NCBI RefSeq assembly: GCF_024666615.1
Contig: NZ_CP088297.1
Coordinates: 558,001-622,000, forward strand
DNA length: 64,000 nt
Direction of reading: 5' to 3'
Source: Aquabacterium sp. J223
Lineage (GTDB): Bacteria; Pseudomonadota; Gammaproteobacteria; Burkholderiales; Burkholderiaceae_C
The translations under genes and the position numbers were made by a program. Shown here piece after piece: positions 1-9,001 of this stretch. Numbering within the stretch: the first letter of the stretch is position 1; every line of letters begins with the position of its first letter. A model generated the notes under the pieces. The model was not told where the DNA came from. It saw nothing but the letters and a program-made list of their open reading frames with translations, and searched no databases.

Positions 1-228
1 GCGGCCGCGCCACGGCGCGCGGCCGTGGACCTCGGCGTTGTCGGGCAGCAGGCCGAGCAGCGACATGGCCGTGACCGTCTTGCCCGAGCCGGACTCGCCG
101 ACCAGCGCGACGGTCTCGTTCTCGGCGACGTCGAAGCTCACGCCCTTGACGGCCGCCTGCCGTTCGACCTGGCCGCGCGGGCCGACGCGGAAGTCCACCC
201 GCAGGTCCTGCACCGACAACAGCGTCAT
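1..228 (-). CDS. Peptide-type ABC transporter ATP-binding protein, partial (N-terminus only)
   Basis: The first 76 codons are present; the rest lies beyond the window's left edge. A Walker A motif, GESGSGKT, is visible at about residues 44-51, followed by TVTAMSLLGLLP, typical of OppD/DppD/YejF ATPases that energise oligopeptide importers. The start ATG (226-228) overlaps the stop of the upstream permease as ATGA, so translation is probably coupled. With the two permeases and the divergent binding protein next to it, it completes a Yej/Opp-type importer. Whether it is a single or double (YejF-like) ATPase cannot be seen. Confidence 0.9.
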   Translation of the reverse strand, partial: MTLLSVQDLRVDFRVGPRGQVERQAAVKGVSFDVAENETVALVGESGSGKTVTAMSLLGLLPDNAEVHGRAPWRGR

Positions 229-1271
229 TCGAGGCCCCTCAGTTTCGGGTCCAGCGCGTCGCGCAGCGCATCGGTCATCAGCGAGAAGGCGGTGACGAAG
301 ACGGCCATGAAGGCGGTGGCGGTGGCCAGCTGCCACCACACGCCGAGGATGAGCTCGCTCTGCGCCTCGGCCAGCATGGTGCCCCAGCTCACCTGGTCCA
401 CCGGCACGCCGAGGCCGAGGTAGGACAGGATCACCTCGGCCTTGATGAAGCCCACCGCCAGGATGGACAGCTGCACCAGGATGACGTGGCTGACGTTGGG
501 CAGGATGTGGCGGAACATGCGGCTGGCCCGGCTGGCGCCGATGGCCTCGGCCGCGCGCACGTACTCGCGCACCGCGTGCTTGAGGAACTCCGCGCGCACC
601 AGCCGGTACACGCCCGTCCAGCCGGTGAGGCCGAGGATCAGCACCACGGTGGTGGTGCCGCGGCCCAGCACCGCCGCGAAGGCGAAGATCAGCAGGATGC
701 CGGGGATGGAGGTGAAGACGTTGTAGACCCACTCCAACAAGTCGCCCACCTTGCCGCCGAGGAAGCCGGCCAGCGCGCCGAGCACGGTGCCGATCAGCGT
801 GGCCACCACCGCCGCCAGCACGCCGACGAAGATGGAGACCTGGCTGCCCTTGATCGCCTTCTGCAGCACGTCGCGGCCGAGGCGGTCGCCCCCCAGCGGC
901 AGCGTCTCGGCCTTGGGCGTGTCCTGTTCGCGGTAGTCCTCGGCCTTGGCCGCCCATTCGCGGTAGCGCGGCGCCAGCGGGTCCACCGGCGACAGGTCGA
1001 GCGGCGGCCCGGTGGGCGCGGCGGTGCCACCGGTGGCCTCGGGCTCGGCCGGCCCCATGAAGGTGGGCGGTGCGTTGGACACCCCCACTTCGGCCTGCCA
1101 GTCCGCCGCCACGCCGCCCAGCGCGGCGACCAGGATGAGCAGCCCGAAGGCGATGACCACCACCAGCGAGCCCATGCCCACCCGGTCGGCTGCGAAGCGC
1201 CGCCAGGCGGCGCGCCACACGCCTTCGGAGCGCTGGATCGCCGGCACCGCGGCGGCGGGGAGGGCGCTCAT
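225..1271 (-). CDS. Peptide ABC transporter permease (YejE/DppC type)
   Basis: 348-residue inner-membrane permease of the DppC/YejE type. An N-terminal membrane segment (about residues 28-50) is followed by a long polar periplasmic stretch with the sequence TETLPLGGDRLGRDVL-like 'G(T/D)D..GRDVL' signature of this family, then the membrane bundle. The cytoplasmic EAA loop that contacts the ATPase is visible as EYVRAAEAIGASRASRMFRH. The ATG at 1269-1271 overlaps the stop of the upstream permease (ATGA), and the 3' end overlaps the ATPase start in the same way, so the three minus-strand genes form one operon. Pairing with the neighbouring YejB-like permease fits a heterodimeric channel. Exact substrate is not shown by sequence. 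Confidence 0.92.
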   Translation of the reverse strand: MSALPAAAVPAIQRSEGVWRAAWRRFAADRVGMGSLVVVIAFGLLILVAALGGVAADWQAEVGVSNAPPTFMGPAEPEATGGTAAPTGPPLDLSPVDPLAPRYREWAAKAEDYREQDTPKAETLPLGGDRLGRDVLQKAIKGSQVSIFVGVLAAVVATLIGTVLGALAGFLGGKVGDLLEWVYNVFTSIPGILLIFAFAAVLGRGTTTVVLILGLTGWTGVYRLVRAEFLKHAVREYVRAAEAIGASRASRMFRHILPNVSHVILVQLSILAVGFIKAEVILSYLGLGVPVDQVSWGTMLAEAQSELILGVWWQLATATAFMAVFVTAFSLMTDALRDALDPKLRGLE

Positions 1272-2206
1272 CGCAACACCACCCGCGGGTCGGCCCAGCG
1301 GTAGAGCAGGTCGGTCAGCACGTTCACCACCATGGTGATGAAGGCCAGGTAGATGGTCACCGCCTGGATGACCGGGTAGTCGCTGCGGTTGACCGCCAGC
1401 AGCACCTCGCGGCCGATGCCGGGGATGGAGAAGAACACCTCGATCAGGAAGCTGCCGACGAAGATGCCGGGCAGGCTCATGCCCAGGTTCGTGAGGATGG
1501 GGATCCAGGCGTTGCGCAGCACGTGCTTGAACAGCACGGTGCTCTCCGACAGGCCCTTGGCCCGCGCGGTGCGCACGTAGTCCTGGCCGATCTCGTCGAG
1601 CAGGAAGCTGCGGTACAGCCGGGTCTGCGGCGCCAGCGACACCAGCGCGGCCAGCAGCACCGGCAGCGGCGCGTAGACCAGCAGGTTCGTCCACACGCTG
1701 TCGCTCCAGCCCTGCACCGGGAACCAGCCCAGGCGGAAGGCGAACAGGTACTGGCCGACGATGACGTAGACCAGGAAGGAGATGGACAGCGCCACCGTGG
1801 TGGCCACCATGATGGCCCGGTCGGTGAGCGAGCCGCGCACCGCCGCCACCGCCAGGGCGAAGGGGATGGCGAGGAAGGTCTCCAGCAGCAGGATGGGCAC
1901 CATCACCGTCAGCGTCGCCGGCAGCCGGTTGAGGAACAGCTCGGCCACCGGCTCGTTGGTCGCCCAGCTCTTGCCCCAGTCGAAGCTGACGATCTGCTTG
2001 GCGAAGATGCCCAGCTGCACCCACCACGGCTCGTTGAGGCCCAGCTGCTGGCGGATGGCGTCGACCGTCTCCGGCGTGGAGTTCAGGCCGGCCAGGATCT
2101 CCGCCGGGTCGCCGCCGAAGCCCTTGAAGAGGGCGAACACCAGCAGCACCACGCCGACCAGGGTCGGCACCATCTGCCACAGGCGGCGGATCAGGTAGGC
2201 CCACAT
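1268..2206 (-). CDS. Peptide ABC transporter permease (YejB/DppB type)
   Basis: 312-residue permease of the DppB/YejB type, first gene of the minus-strand operon. It begins MWAYLIRRLWQMVPTLVGVV, the usual first membrane helix of DppB-like proteins, and carries the EAA motif QDYVRTARAKGLSESTVLFK near residues 215-235, followed by the conserved SIPGIGR segment. Length matches the family. Its start lies 65 bp from the start of the binding-protein gene on the other strand, so the two transcription units share a short control region (2207-2271). It probably imports peptides or related compounds together with the neighbouring permease, ATPase and binding protein. Confidence 0.92.
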   Translation of the reverse strand: MWAYLIRRLWQMVPTLVGVVLLVFALFKGFGGDPAEILAGLNSTPETVDAIRQQLGLNEPWWVQLGIFAKQIVSFDWGKSWATNEPVAELFLNRLPATLTVMVPILLLETFLAIPFALAVAAVRGSLTDRAIMVATTVALSISFLVYVIVGQYLFAFRLGWFPVQGWSDSVWTNLLVYAPLPVLLAALVSLAPQTRLYRSFLLDEIGQDYVRTARAKGLSESTVLFKHVLRNAWIPILTNLGMSLPGIFVGSFLIEVFFSIPGIGREVLLAVNRSDYPVIQAVTIYLAFITMVVNVLTDLLYRWADPRVVLR

Positions 2207-2271
2207 GGGGGCGCAGTGTAGGGGCGCCGCTAGACTGCGCCGTCGCCCAGATGTGAAAGCCGATCCCAGCG

Positions 2272-4077
2272 ATGAACCTGCCTTCGTGGACCCGTGCCCT
2301 CCCGGCGTTGCTGGTCGGCGCCCTGCTGGCCTGGGCCGCGGCGGCCGGGGCGCAGCCGGCCGCGCCCAAGGTGCTGCGCTACGCCTTCAACGCCGCCGAG
2401 ACCGGCTTCGACCCGGTGCAGACCAGCGACGTCTACTCGCGCATCGTCACCGTCCACATCTATGAGTCGCTCTACAAGTACGACCACCTGGCGCGGCCGT
2501 ACAAGATCAAGCCCAACACCGCGGCCGCGATGCCCGAGGTGTCCGACGACTTCCGCACCTGGACGGTGAGGATCAAGCCCGGCATCTACTACACCGACGA
2601 CCCGGCCTTCAAGGGCCGCAAGCGCGAGCTGGTCGCCGAGGACTACGTCTACCAGTTCAAGCGCGTCTACGACCCGCGCTGGAACAGCCCGGCGGTGGTC
2701 AGCCTGGAGGACGAGGGGATCATCGGCCTGATGGACCTGCGCCAGAAGGCGCTGAAGGAGAAGAAGCCCTTCGACTACGACACGCCGGTGGAGGGCCTGC
2801 AGGCGGTCGACCGCTACACCCTGCGCTTCAAGCTGCGCGAGCCGCGGCCGCGGTTCCTCTACGGCCTGGCCGGCGCCGAGGGCATGGCGCGCGAGGTGGT
2901 CGAGTTCTACGGCGACCGCATCATGGAGCACCCGGTGGGCACCGGCCCCTTCGTGCTGAAGGAATGGCGGCGCAGCTCGCGCATCGTGCTGGAGCGCAAC
3001 CCGAACTACCGCGAGGTGACCTACGACGCCGAGCCCGCCGCCGACGACGCCGAGGGCCAGGCGCTGCTGGCGCGCTTCAAGGGCCGGCGGCTGCCGATGG
3101 TCGACCGGGTGGAGGTGTCCATCATCGAGCAGTCGCAGCCGCGCTGGCTGGCCTTCCTCAACGGCGAGCACGACTTCCTCTACGGCCTGCCCAACGAGTA
3201 CGCGCCGCAGGCGGTGCCCAACGGCAGGATCGCGCCCAACCTGGCCAAGCGCGGCATCGTCGCCCACCGCCAGCCGGGCTCCGACGTGACGGTCACCGTC
3301 TACAACATGGAGAACCCGCTCATCGGCGGCAACGCCGCGGCGAAGGTGGCGCTGCGCCGGGCGCTCAACCTGGCCTACGACGTGCAGCGCGAGATCCAGT
3401 CGGTGCGCCGCGGCCAGGCGGTGGCGGCGCAGTCGGTGATGTCGCCCAACACCTCGGGCTACCAGCCCGACCTGGTGACCGAGAACAGCCTCACCGACGT
3501 GCCGCGGGCCAAGGCGCTGCTCGACCTCTACGGCTGGCGCGACCGCGACGGCGACGGCTGGCGCGAGACGCCCGACGGCCAGCCGCTGGTGCTGGAGATG
3601 CTGAGCCAGAGCGACCCCAACAGCCGCCAGCTCGACGAGCTGTGGAAGAAGAGCACCGACGCGCTGGGCGTGCGGGTGGCGATCAAGGTGGCGCAGTGGC
3701 CGGAGAACCTGAAGGCGGTGCGCGCCGGCAAGTTCATGATCTGGCGCGTCGGCTCCAGCGCCTCGTCGCCCGACGGCCAGGGCTCGATGGAGTTCGGCTA
3801 CGGCCCGTCGGCCGGCAAGGGCAACCTGGCGCGCTTCGAGCTGCCGGCCTACGACACCCTCTACGACCGGCTGAAGCAGCTGCCCGACGGGCCGCAGCGC
3901 CAGGCCGCCTTCCTGGAGGCCACCCGGCTGCTGGTGGCCTATGCGCCCTACCGCTTCAACGTGCACCGGCTGGTCACCGACCTCACCTATGCGCCGCTGG
4001 TCGGTTACCGCCGGCCGCTGTTCTGGTACGACTGGTGGCAGTACGTGGACATCGACCCGTCGCTCAGCCCCCGCTGA
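2272..4077 (+). CDS. ABC transporter substrate-binding protein, family 5 (peptide type)
   Basis: 601-residue periplasmic binding protein of the SBP_bac_5 family. A clear signal peptide is present (SWTRALPALLVGALLAWAAA, cleavage probably after AGA). The mature region has the family hallmarks: KVLRYAF..AETGFDPVQTSDVYSRIV near the start, the NPNYR segment (about residue 243), and the long C-terminal lobe. It is divergent from the permease/ATPase operon, which supplies the membrane and energy parts of the importer. A TAGACT hexamer at 2231-2236 could be a -10 element; no convincing -35 was found. Family resemblance to YejA-like proteins is an inference from operon type and length. Confidence 0.93.
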   Translation: MNLPSWTRALPALLVGALLAWAAAAGAQPAAPKVLRYAFNAAETGFDPVQTSDVYSRIVTVHIYESLYKYDHLARPYKIKPNTAAAMPEVSDDFRTWTVRIKPGIYYTDDPAFKGRKRELVAEDYVYQFKRVYDPRWNSPAVVSLEDEGIIGLMDLRQKALKEKKPFDYDTPVEGLQAVDRYTLRFKLREPRPRFLYGLAGAEGMAREVVEFYGDRIMEHPVGTGPFVLKEWRRSSRIVLERNPNYREVTYDAEPAADDAEGQALLARFKGRRLPMVDRVEVSIIEQSQPRWLAFLNGEHDFLYGLPNEYAPQAVPNGRIAPNLAKRGIVAHRQPGSDVTVTVYNMENPLIGGNAAAKVALRRALNLAYDVQREIQSVRRGQAVAAQSVMSPNTSGYQPDLVTENSLTDVPRAKALLDLYGWRDRDGDGWRETPDGQPLVLEMLSQSDPNSRQLDELWKKSTDALGVRVAIKVAQWPENLKAVRAGKFMIWRVGSSASSPDGQGSMEFGYGPSAGKGNLARFELPAYDTLYDRLKQLPDGPQRQAAFLEATRLLVAYAPYRFNVHRLVTDLTYAPLVGYRRPLFWYDWWQYVDIDPSLSPR

Positions 4078-4159
4078 GGTGCTCCGTGCCGGCCGGACCG
4101 TCTGCTGCCGGCCATAATCGCCCGTCCTCCGCGCGCGGTCCTTCACGGCCGGCCCGCCA

Positions 4160-4684
4160 GTGCATGCCTCTGCCGCCTTCCGTCGCCAGTTGCTCGCCGC
4201 CATCCCGCGGCTGCGCCGCTATGCGCGCACGCTGGTCTACGACCCGGCGGCCGCCGACGACCTGGCGCAGGCCACGCTGGAGCGGGCACTGGCCCGCTGG
4301 CGCCAGTTCGACGCCGGCCGCGACCTCGTCGTCTGGCTGCTCTGCATCGCCCACAACCTGCACGTCGACGAGCACCGCCGCCAGTCGCGCTGGCGGCCGC
4401 TGGAGGCGGACGAAGCCGACGCGCTGGCCCACGAGCCGGCGCCGCCGGTGGACGTCGGCCTGCGGCTGGACCTGGTCGCCGCCCTGCGCCGCCTGCCCGA
4501 CGACCAGCGCGAGGCGCTGCTGCTGGTGGTGGTCGAGCAGATGAGCTACGCCGAGGCCGCCCAGGTGCTGGGCGTTGCGGCCGGCACGGTCATGTCGCGG
4601 GTGTCGCGCGCGCGCGCCCAGCTGCGCCGGCTGCTCGAGGCTCCCGCGGGGCGGGTGTCGCCGCCGCTGCGCCGGGTGGTGTGA
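4160..4684 (+). CDS. RNA polymerase sigma factor, ECF type
   Basis: 174-residue ECF sigma factor. Region 2 is seen as the stretch ARTLVYDPAAADDLAQATLE followed by VVWLLCIAHNLHVDEHRR; region 4 as LPDDQREALLLVVVEQMSYAEAAQVLGVAAGTVMSRVSRAR, the helix-turn-helix that reads the -35 box. It would direct RNA polymerase to a stress or envelope regulon. The downstream gene encodes a membrane-anchored anti-sigma-like protein, the usual partner. A CATAAT hexamer at 4113-4118 is a plausible -10 for this gene. Which ECF group it belongs to, and its signal, cannot be read from the window. Confidence 0.92.
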   Translation: MHASAAFRRQLLAAIPRLRRYARTLVYDPAAADDLAQATLERALARWRQFDAGRDLVVWLLCIAHNLHVDEHRRQSRWRPLEADEADALAHEPAPPVDVGLRLDLVAALRRLPDDQREALLLVVVEQMSYAEAAQVLGVAAGTVMSRVSRARAQLRRLLEAPAGRVSPPLRRVV

Positions 4685-4766
4685 CATGAGGCGCCCAGGC
4701 TCACCCGCGTTCGCTGCCCCCCAGGGGGCGCTCGGTGCCCTCGGGCGGCCGGGCGGCACTGACATG
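4682..4766 (+). repeat. GC-rich mini-repeat (type A) at sigma/anti-sigma junction, flanked by TGACATG
   Basis: The heptamer TGACATG occurs at 4682-4688 and again at 4760-4766, exactly 78 bp apart; both copies contain an ATG, and the first also contains the stop codon of the sigma gene. Between them lies a GC-rich palindrome with the core CCCCCCAGGGGGCGC. The arrangement looks like a short element inserted into a TGACATG target that was duplicated. A related core (CCCCCGAGGGGGCGC) lies at the regulator/kinase junction near 9036-9050. The insertion length is a multiple of three, so both ATG codons are in frame with the anti-sigma protein. Confidence 0.5.
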
Positions 4767-5591
4767 CCGAACAAGGTCGACGACGCCCTGCTCAGCGCCT
4801 GGCTCGACGGCGAGCTGAGCGGCGAGCAGCAGGCCGACGTGCAGCGCTGGCTGGACGACCATCCGGAGGACGTGCGCCGCCTGCAGGCCTGGCGCCGCGA
4901 CGACGAGGCGCTGCGCGAGCACTTCGACGCCACGCTGGACGAGCCGGTGCCCGCGGCCCTGCGCCGCCGGGTGCTGCCGGTGTCGGTGGGGTCGCCGTCG
5001 GCCGGCTGGCAGGTCGCCGCGGCGGTGGCGCTGCTGCTGGTCGGCGGGCTGGCCGGTGGCGGCCTGACCTGGCATGCCCTGGCCGACCAGGCGCGAGAGC
5101 AGGCGGTGCGCGAAGCGTCGGCCGCGGCCTGGCCGCGCCGCGCCGCGCAGGCGCACCTGGTCTACGCGGTGGAGCAGCGCCACCCGGTGGAGGTGGCGGT
5201 GGCCGCCGACGATCCGCTGCTGCAGCGCCAGCAGGAGGAGCACCTGGCCCGCTGGCTGACGCGCCGGCTCGACGTGCCGGTGCGGCTGTTCGATTTCCTG
5301 CCGCAGGGCTACTCGCTGGTCGGCGGGCGGCTGCTGCCCGACGGCCCGGCGCCCGGCGCCCAGCTGATGTACCAGCGCGCGGACGGCGAGCGCATCACCC
5401 TCTACCTGCGCCGCCCCGAGAGCCCCGAGCCGGCGGCCTTCCGCATCGACCGCGAAGGCCCGACCACCGTGCTGTACTGGGTCGAGGACCGCATCGGCTT
5501 CGCCCTGGTCGGGCGGCTGTCCCGGCAGGAGCTGACGGTCCTGGCCAACCTGGTGTGCGACCAGCTGAAGCAGCCGTTGCCCACCCGGTGA
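4764..5591 (+). CDS. Anti-sigma factor-like membrane protein
   Basis: 275 residues when started at ATG 4764. The N-terminal part (DDALLSAWLDGELSGEQQADVQRWLDDHPE) resembles the cytoplasmic sigma-binding domain of anti-sigma factors, without a visible HxxxCxxC zinc motif. One membrane helix follows (about residues 72-94, WQVAAAVALLLVGGLAGGGLTW), then a periplasmic domain of about 180 residues. It probably holds the upstream ECF sigma factor inactive until an envelope signal arrives. A second in-frame ATG at 4686 would add 26 residues encoded by the inserted repeat; I prefer 4764 because the extra stretch is low-complexity repeat DNA. The 3' end overlaps the next gene as GTGA. Confidence 0.8.
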   Translation: MPNKVDDALLSAWLDGELSGEQQADVQRWLDDHPEDVRRLQAWRRDDEALREHFDATLDEPVPAALRRRVLPVSVGSPSAGWQVAAAVALLLVGGLAGGGLTWHALADQAREQAVREASAAAWPRRAAQAHLVYAVEQRHPVEVAVAADDPLLQRQQEEHLARWLTRRLDVPVRLFDFLPQGYSLVGGRLLPDGPAPGAQLMYQRADGERITLYLRRPESPEPAAFRIDREGPTTVLYWVEDRIGFALVGRLSRQELTVLANLVCDQLKQPLPTR

Positions 5592-7238
5592 CCGCCCGCG
5601 GCGGGACGGCCGGTGCGCGGCTGGCGGGCGCCCACCGCCTGCTCGCGGTGACGCTGCTCGGCTTCGCCTCCGGCCTGCCGCTGGCGCTCACCGGCCAGGC
5701 GATGCAGGCCTGGCTCAGCGTCGAGGGGCTGGACATCGCCACCATCGGCTTCCCTGTCGGTGGTCGGACTGCCCTACACCTTCAAGTTCCTCTGGGCGCC
5801 CCTGATGGACCGCTTCGAGCCGCCGGGACTGGGCCGGCGGCGCGGCTGGCTGGTGGCCAGCCAGCTCGGCCTGGCCGGGGCGCTCTTCGCCATGGCCGCC
5901 ACGCCGCCCACCGGCGCGCTGGCCGCCTTCGCGCTGCTGGCGCTGGCAGTGGCCTTCCTGTCGGCGTCGCAGGACGTGGTCATCGACGCCTACCGCACTG
6001 ACCTGCTGGCGCCGGCCGAACGCGGGATGGGCGCTTCGCTGAGCGTGCTCGGCTACCGGCTGGCGATGATCCTGTCCGGCGGCGTGGCGCTGATCTGGAC
6101 CGACAGCGCCCGCGGCGGCGGCTGGACCTGGCCCGAGGTCTACCGCGCCATGGGCTGGCTGATGGCGGGCGCGGCCGCCGTCTCGGCGCTGCTGCTGCCG
6201 CGGCTGCGCCACGCCGCGGCGCCGACCAGCGTGGCGCGGCGCGACCTGCTGGGCTTCGCCGCGGTGGTGGCCGCGGTGGCGGCGGGCGTGCTGCTGTCCG
6301 CCGGCATCGGCCGCGACGCGGCCGCCGCGCTGGTGGGCAACGGATCGGCGTGGGCGCCGGTGCTGGCCCAGGGGCCGCTCGGCTGGGGCGTGCGGCAGGC
6401 GCTGTCGCCCTGGGCCACGACGGCCGCCAACCCGGCGCTGGCGGCCAAGTGGGTCGACCTGGCGGTGCTGCTGGCCGGGCTGGGCGCCACGCTGCCGTTG
6501 GCCGCCTGGGCGGCGCGGCGGGCGCGTTTCCAGACGCTGCTCGACGGCCTGGGCAGTTATTTCGCCCAACCCGGCGCGGCGGCCTTCCTGGTCTTCATCG
6601 TGCTCTACAAGCTGGGCGATGCCTTTGCCGGCTCGCTGATGACGCCCTTCTTGCTGCAGGGGGTCGGCTTCACCTCGGCCGAGGTCGGCGTGGTCAACAA
6701 GGTGCTCGGCCTGTGGCTGACGCTGGCCGGCGCGCTGGTCGGCGGCCTGCTGATGCTGCGGCTGGGGCTGTGGCGCTCGCTGCTGCTGTTCGGCCTGCTG
6801 CAGGCGGTGAGCAACCTGGGTTTCTGGTGGCTGGCGGTGGAGGGCCGCGGCCTGATGCCCGGGCTGGTGCTGCCGGCCTTCGACTGGGGGTTCGTCAAGC
6901 TCGACCGGCCGACCCCGGTGGACGGTGGGCTGCTGATGGTCATCGCCTTCGAGAACCTGTCCGGCGGCATGGGCACCGCCGCGTTCGTCGCCTTCCTCAT
7001 GGGGCTGTGCCACCAGCGTTTCACCGCCACCCAGTACGCGCTGCTGTCGGCGTTCGCCGCCATCGGCCGGGTCTGGGTCGGCCCGCTGGCCGGCGTGATG
7101 GCCGAGGCCGTCGGCTGGCCGGTGTTCTTCGTCGTCTCCACCGCGGCCGCGGTGCCGGGCCTGCTGCTGCTGGTGGCCCTGAGGCGCAGCGTGCAGGCGC
7201 TGGCCGTGGACCCCCGTGCCAGGGGGGTGGACGACTAG
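5588..7238 (+). CDS. AmpG-like muropeptide MFS permease, one frameshift
   Basis: About 550-residue major-facilitator protein of the AmpG family, which brings anhydro-muropeptides into the cytoplasm for wall recycling. Diagnostic stretches are LLGFASGLPLALTGQAMQAW, PYTFKFLWAPLMDRF and SASQDVVIDAYRTDLL. Start is GTG 5588, overlapping the anti-sigma stop (GTGA). The frame breaks in the CCC at 5752-5754: removing one C restores IGFLSVVGLPYTFKFLWAP with no lost residue, so I read it as a sequence error or a very recent mutation. It is longer than typical AmpG because of an extra segment around residues 190-310. AmpG also feeds beta-lactamase induction in other species; no ampC/ampR is nearby. Confidence 0.82.
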
Positions 7239-7315
7239 AACGGCGGCGGAACCGGGAACCGCGCACTTCCTTTGCCTTCCTAGAATCGCCCTCCCGCCCG
7301 ACGGCATCGCACACC

Positions 7316-8251
7316 ATGGCCGAACCCTTCGTCACCGACGCGCAGCTCCAGACCCACCGCATGGGCTGCTGGTGCGGCTTTCACCGCCGCCGCCTTTTCG
7401 GCCAGGCGCTGCTCGCCGGCGGGGCCGCGGCCAGCGTGCCGGCCTGGGGCCGGGAGGGCGTCGACGTCGGCTCCGAGTCGGCGCTGGCCAAGCTCATCCC
7501 GGCCGAGCAGATCGAGGCCGCTGCCCAGCAGCAGTACCGCCAGATGCTGCAGCAGGCGGCGCAGCAGAAGGCGCTGGCGCCGGAAAGCCACCCGCAGCTG
7601 GTGCGGCTGCGCGAGATCGCCAAGCGGCTGATCCCCTACTCCGACGAGTGGAACAGCCGTGCCAAGGCGTGGCAGTGGGAGGTCAACCTCTTCGGCTCCA
7701 AGGAGCTCAACGCCTTCTGCATGCCGGGCGGCAAGATCGCGTTCTTCTACGGCATCCTGTCGCAGCTGCAGCTGTCCGACGACGAGGTGGCCATGATCAT
7801 GGGCCACGAGATGGCCCATGCCCTGCGCGAGCACGCCCGCGAGCGCATGGGCAAGACCACCGCCACCCGCATCGGCGCCAGCATCCTGTCCAGCGTGCTC
7901 GGCCTCGGCAGCGCCGGCGACGCGCTGCTCAACATGGGCGGCCAGCTGCTCACGCTGCGGTTCTCGCGCGAGGACGAGAGCGAGGCCGACCTGGTCGGCC
8001 TGGAGATCGCCGCCCGCGCCGGTTACGACCCGCGCGCCGGCGTCAGCCTGTGGAACAAGATGATGGGCGCGAACAAGAACGCGCCGCCGCAGTTCCTGTC
8101 GACCCACCCCTCGGGCCCGTCGCGCATCAAGGACATCCAGTCGGCGCTGCCCAAGGTCGAGCCGCTGTTCGCCCGCGCCGAGAAGCCGCCGCGCCGCTTC
8201 GGCCCGCCCGCCGCCGCCGCCGCGCCCACCGCCGCCCGCGAGAACGGCTGA
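7316..8251 (+). CDS. M48-family metalloprotease with Tat-like signal
   Basis: 311 residues. The zinc-protease motif HEMAH (about residues 163-167) and the distant ligand in ESEADLVGLEIAARAGYDP identify an M48 'loiP/HtpX-like' peptidase. The N-terminus carries HRRRLFGQALLAGGAAASVP, which fits a twin-arginine signal (RR-x-L-F followed by a weakly hydrophobic stretch), preceded by an unusual CWC pair. It therefore probably acts in the periplasm, possibly exported folded. The C-terminal 30 residues are proline/alanine-rich. A TAGAAT hexamer at 7281-7286 is a likely -10. Role in outer-membrane protein quality control is inferred from family members only. Confidence 0.85.
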   Translation: MAEPFVTDAQLQTHRMGCWCGFHRRRLFGQALLAGGAAASVPAWGREGVDVGSESALAKLIPAEQIEAAAQQQYRQMLQQAAQQKALAPESHPQLVRLREIAKRLIPYSDEWNSRAKAWQWEVNLFGSKELNAFCMPGGKIAFFYGILSQLQLSDDEVAMIMGHEMAHALREHARERMGKTTATRIGASILSSVLGLGSAGDALLNMGGQLLTLRFSREDESEADLVGLEIAARAGYDPRAGVSLWNKMMGANKNAPPQFLSTHPSGPSRIKDIQSALPKVEPLFARAEKPPRRFGPPAAAAAPTAARENG

Positions 8252-8356
8252 GCGCCGTCGCCCTCGCCCGGACGGCGGATGCGCCGTGCGGCCACGGCTG
8301 ACTACAGTGCAGTGCCCTGTGGCCGCCGCCTGCGGCCGCGAATCGAGGAGTACGCC

Positions 8357-9001
8357 GTGCGAGTGCTGATGGTCGAGGACCACCTGATGGTGCTGCAGGG
8401 CCTGAAGCTGCTGCTCGGCATGCTGACGCCGCAGCTGAAGATCGACACCGCGGTGTCGATGGAGCAGGCCGAGGAACTGGTGCGGCTGGCGCCCTACGAA
8501 CTGGTGCTGCTCGACTGGAAGCTGCAGGACAGCGAGGGGCTGGCCTCGTTCGAGCGGCTGCGCGGCGCCGGCTGCACCGCCCGCATCGTCGTCATGTCGG
8601 GCGACCCGCTGCCGGCCAGCATCGCCGCCGCCGTCGAGGGCGGGGCCGCCGGCTTCATCCCCAAGCACTACGCCTCCGACCGCATGGTGCAGGCGCTCAG
8701 CCATGTCATCGACGGCGGCGTCTTCGTGCCGCACGAGCTGATGGGCGGCACCAGCGCCACGCCGCTGCCGCAGCCCTCCGCCAGCCGGCTGCAGAGCCGG
8801 CTCGCCGGGCTCACCCAGCGCCAGGTGGACGTCTACCTGGCCGCTGCGCGGGGCCTGCCGAACAAGCTGATCGCCCGCGAGCTGGGCATCGCCGAGTCGA
8901 CGGTCAAGACCCACCTGTCCGCGGTCTACGAGGTGCTGGGCGTGCGCAACCGCACCGAAGCGGCCCGCCAGGCGGCGATCGAGGGGTTCCGCATTGGGTG
9001 A
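8357..9001 (+). CDS. LuxR-family response regulator
   Basis: 214 residues. The N-terminal receiver domain shows the acidic pair (VEDH), the phospho-acceptor D in LVLLDWKL (about residue 54) and the K of FIPKHY. The C-terminal LuxR helix-turn-helix reads LTQRQVDVYLAAARGLPNKLIARELGIAESTVKTHLSAVYEVL. I start at GTG 8357 because GAGGAG at 8345-8350 lies six bases upstream; upstream in-frame codons look noncoding. The next gene, a hybrid histidine kinase, overlaps the 3' end. The pair probably controls local genes such as the oxidoreductase downstream, but that is inference from position. Confidence 0.9.
   Translation: MRVLMVEDHLMVLQGLKLLLGMLTPQLKIDTAVSMEQAEELVRLAPYELVLLDWKLQDSEGLASFERLRGAGCTARIVVMSGDPLPASIAAAVEGGAAGFIPKHYASDRMVQALSHVIDGGVFVPHELMGGTSATPLPQPSASRLQSRLAGLTQRQVDVYLAAARGLPNKLIARELGIAESTVKTHLSAVYEVLGVRNRTEAARQAAIEGFRIG

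Noticed and set aside
2230-4203. Minus-strand open frame of 657 codons opposite the peptide-binding protein
   Set aside because: Product is His/Gly/Val/Arg-rich low-complexity without family motifs; the plus-strand gene has a signal peptide and full family signature.
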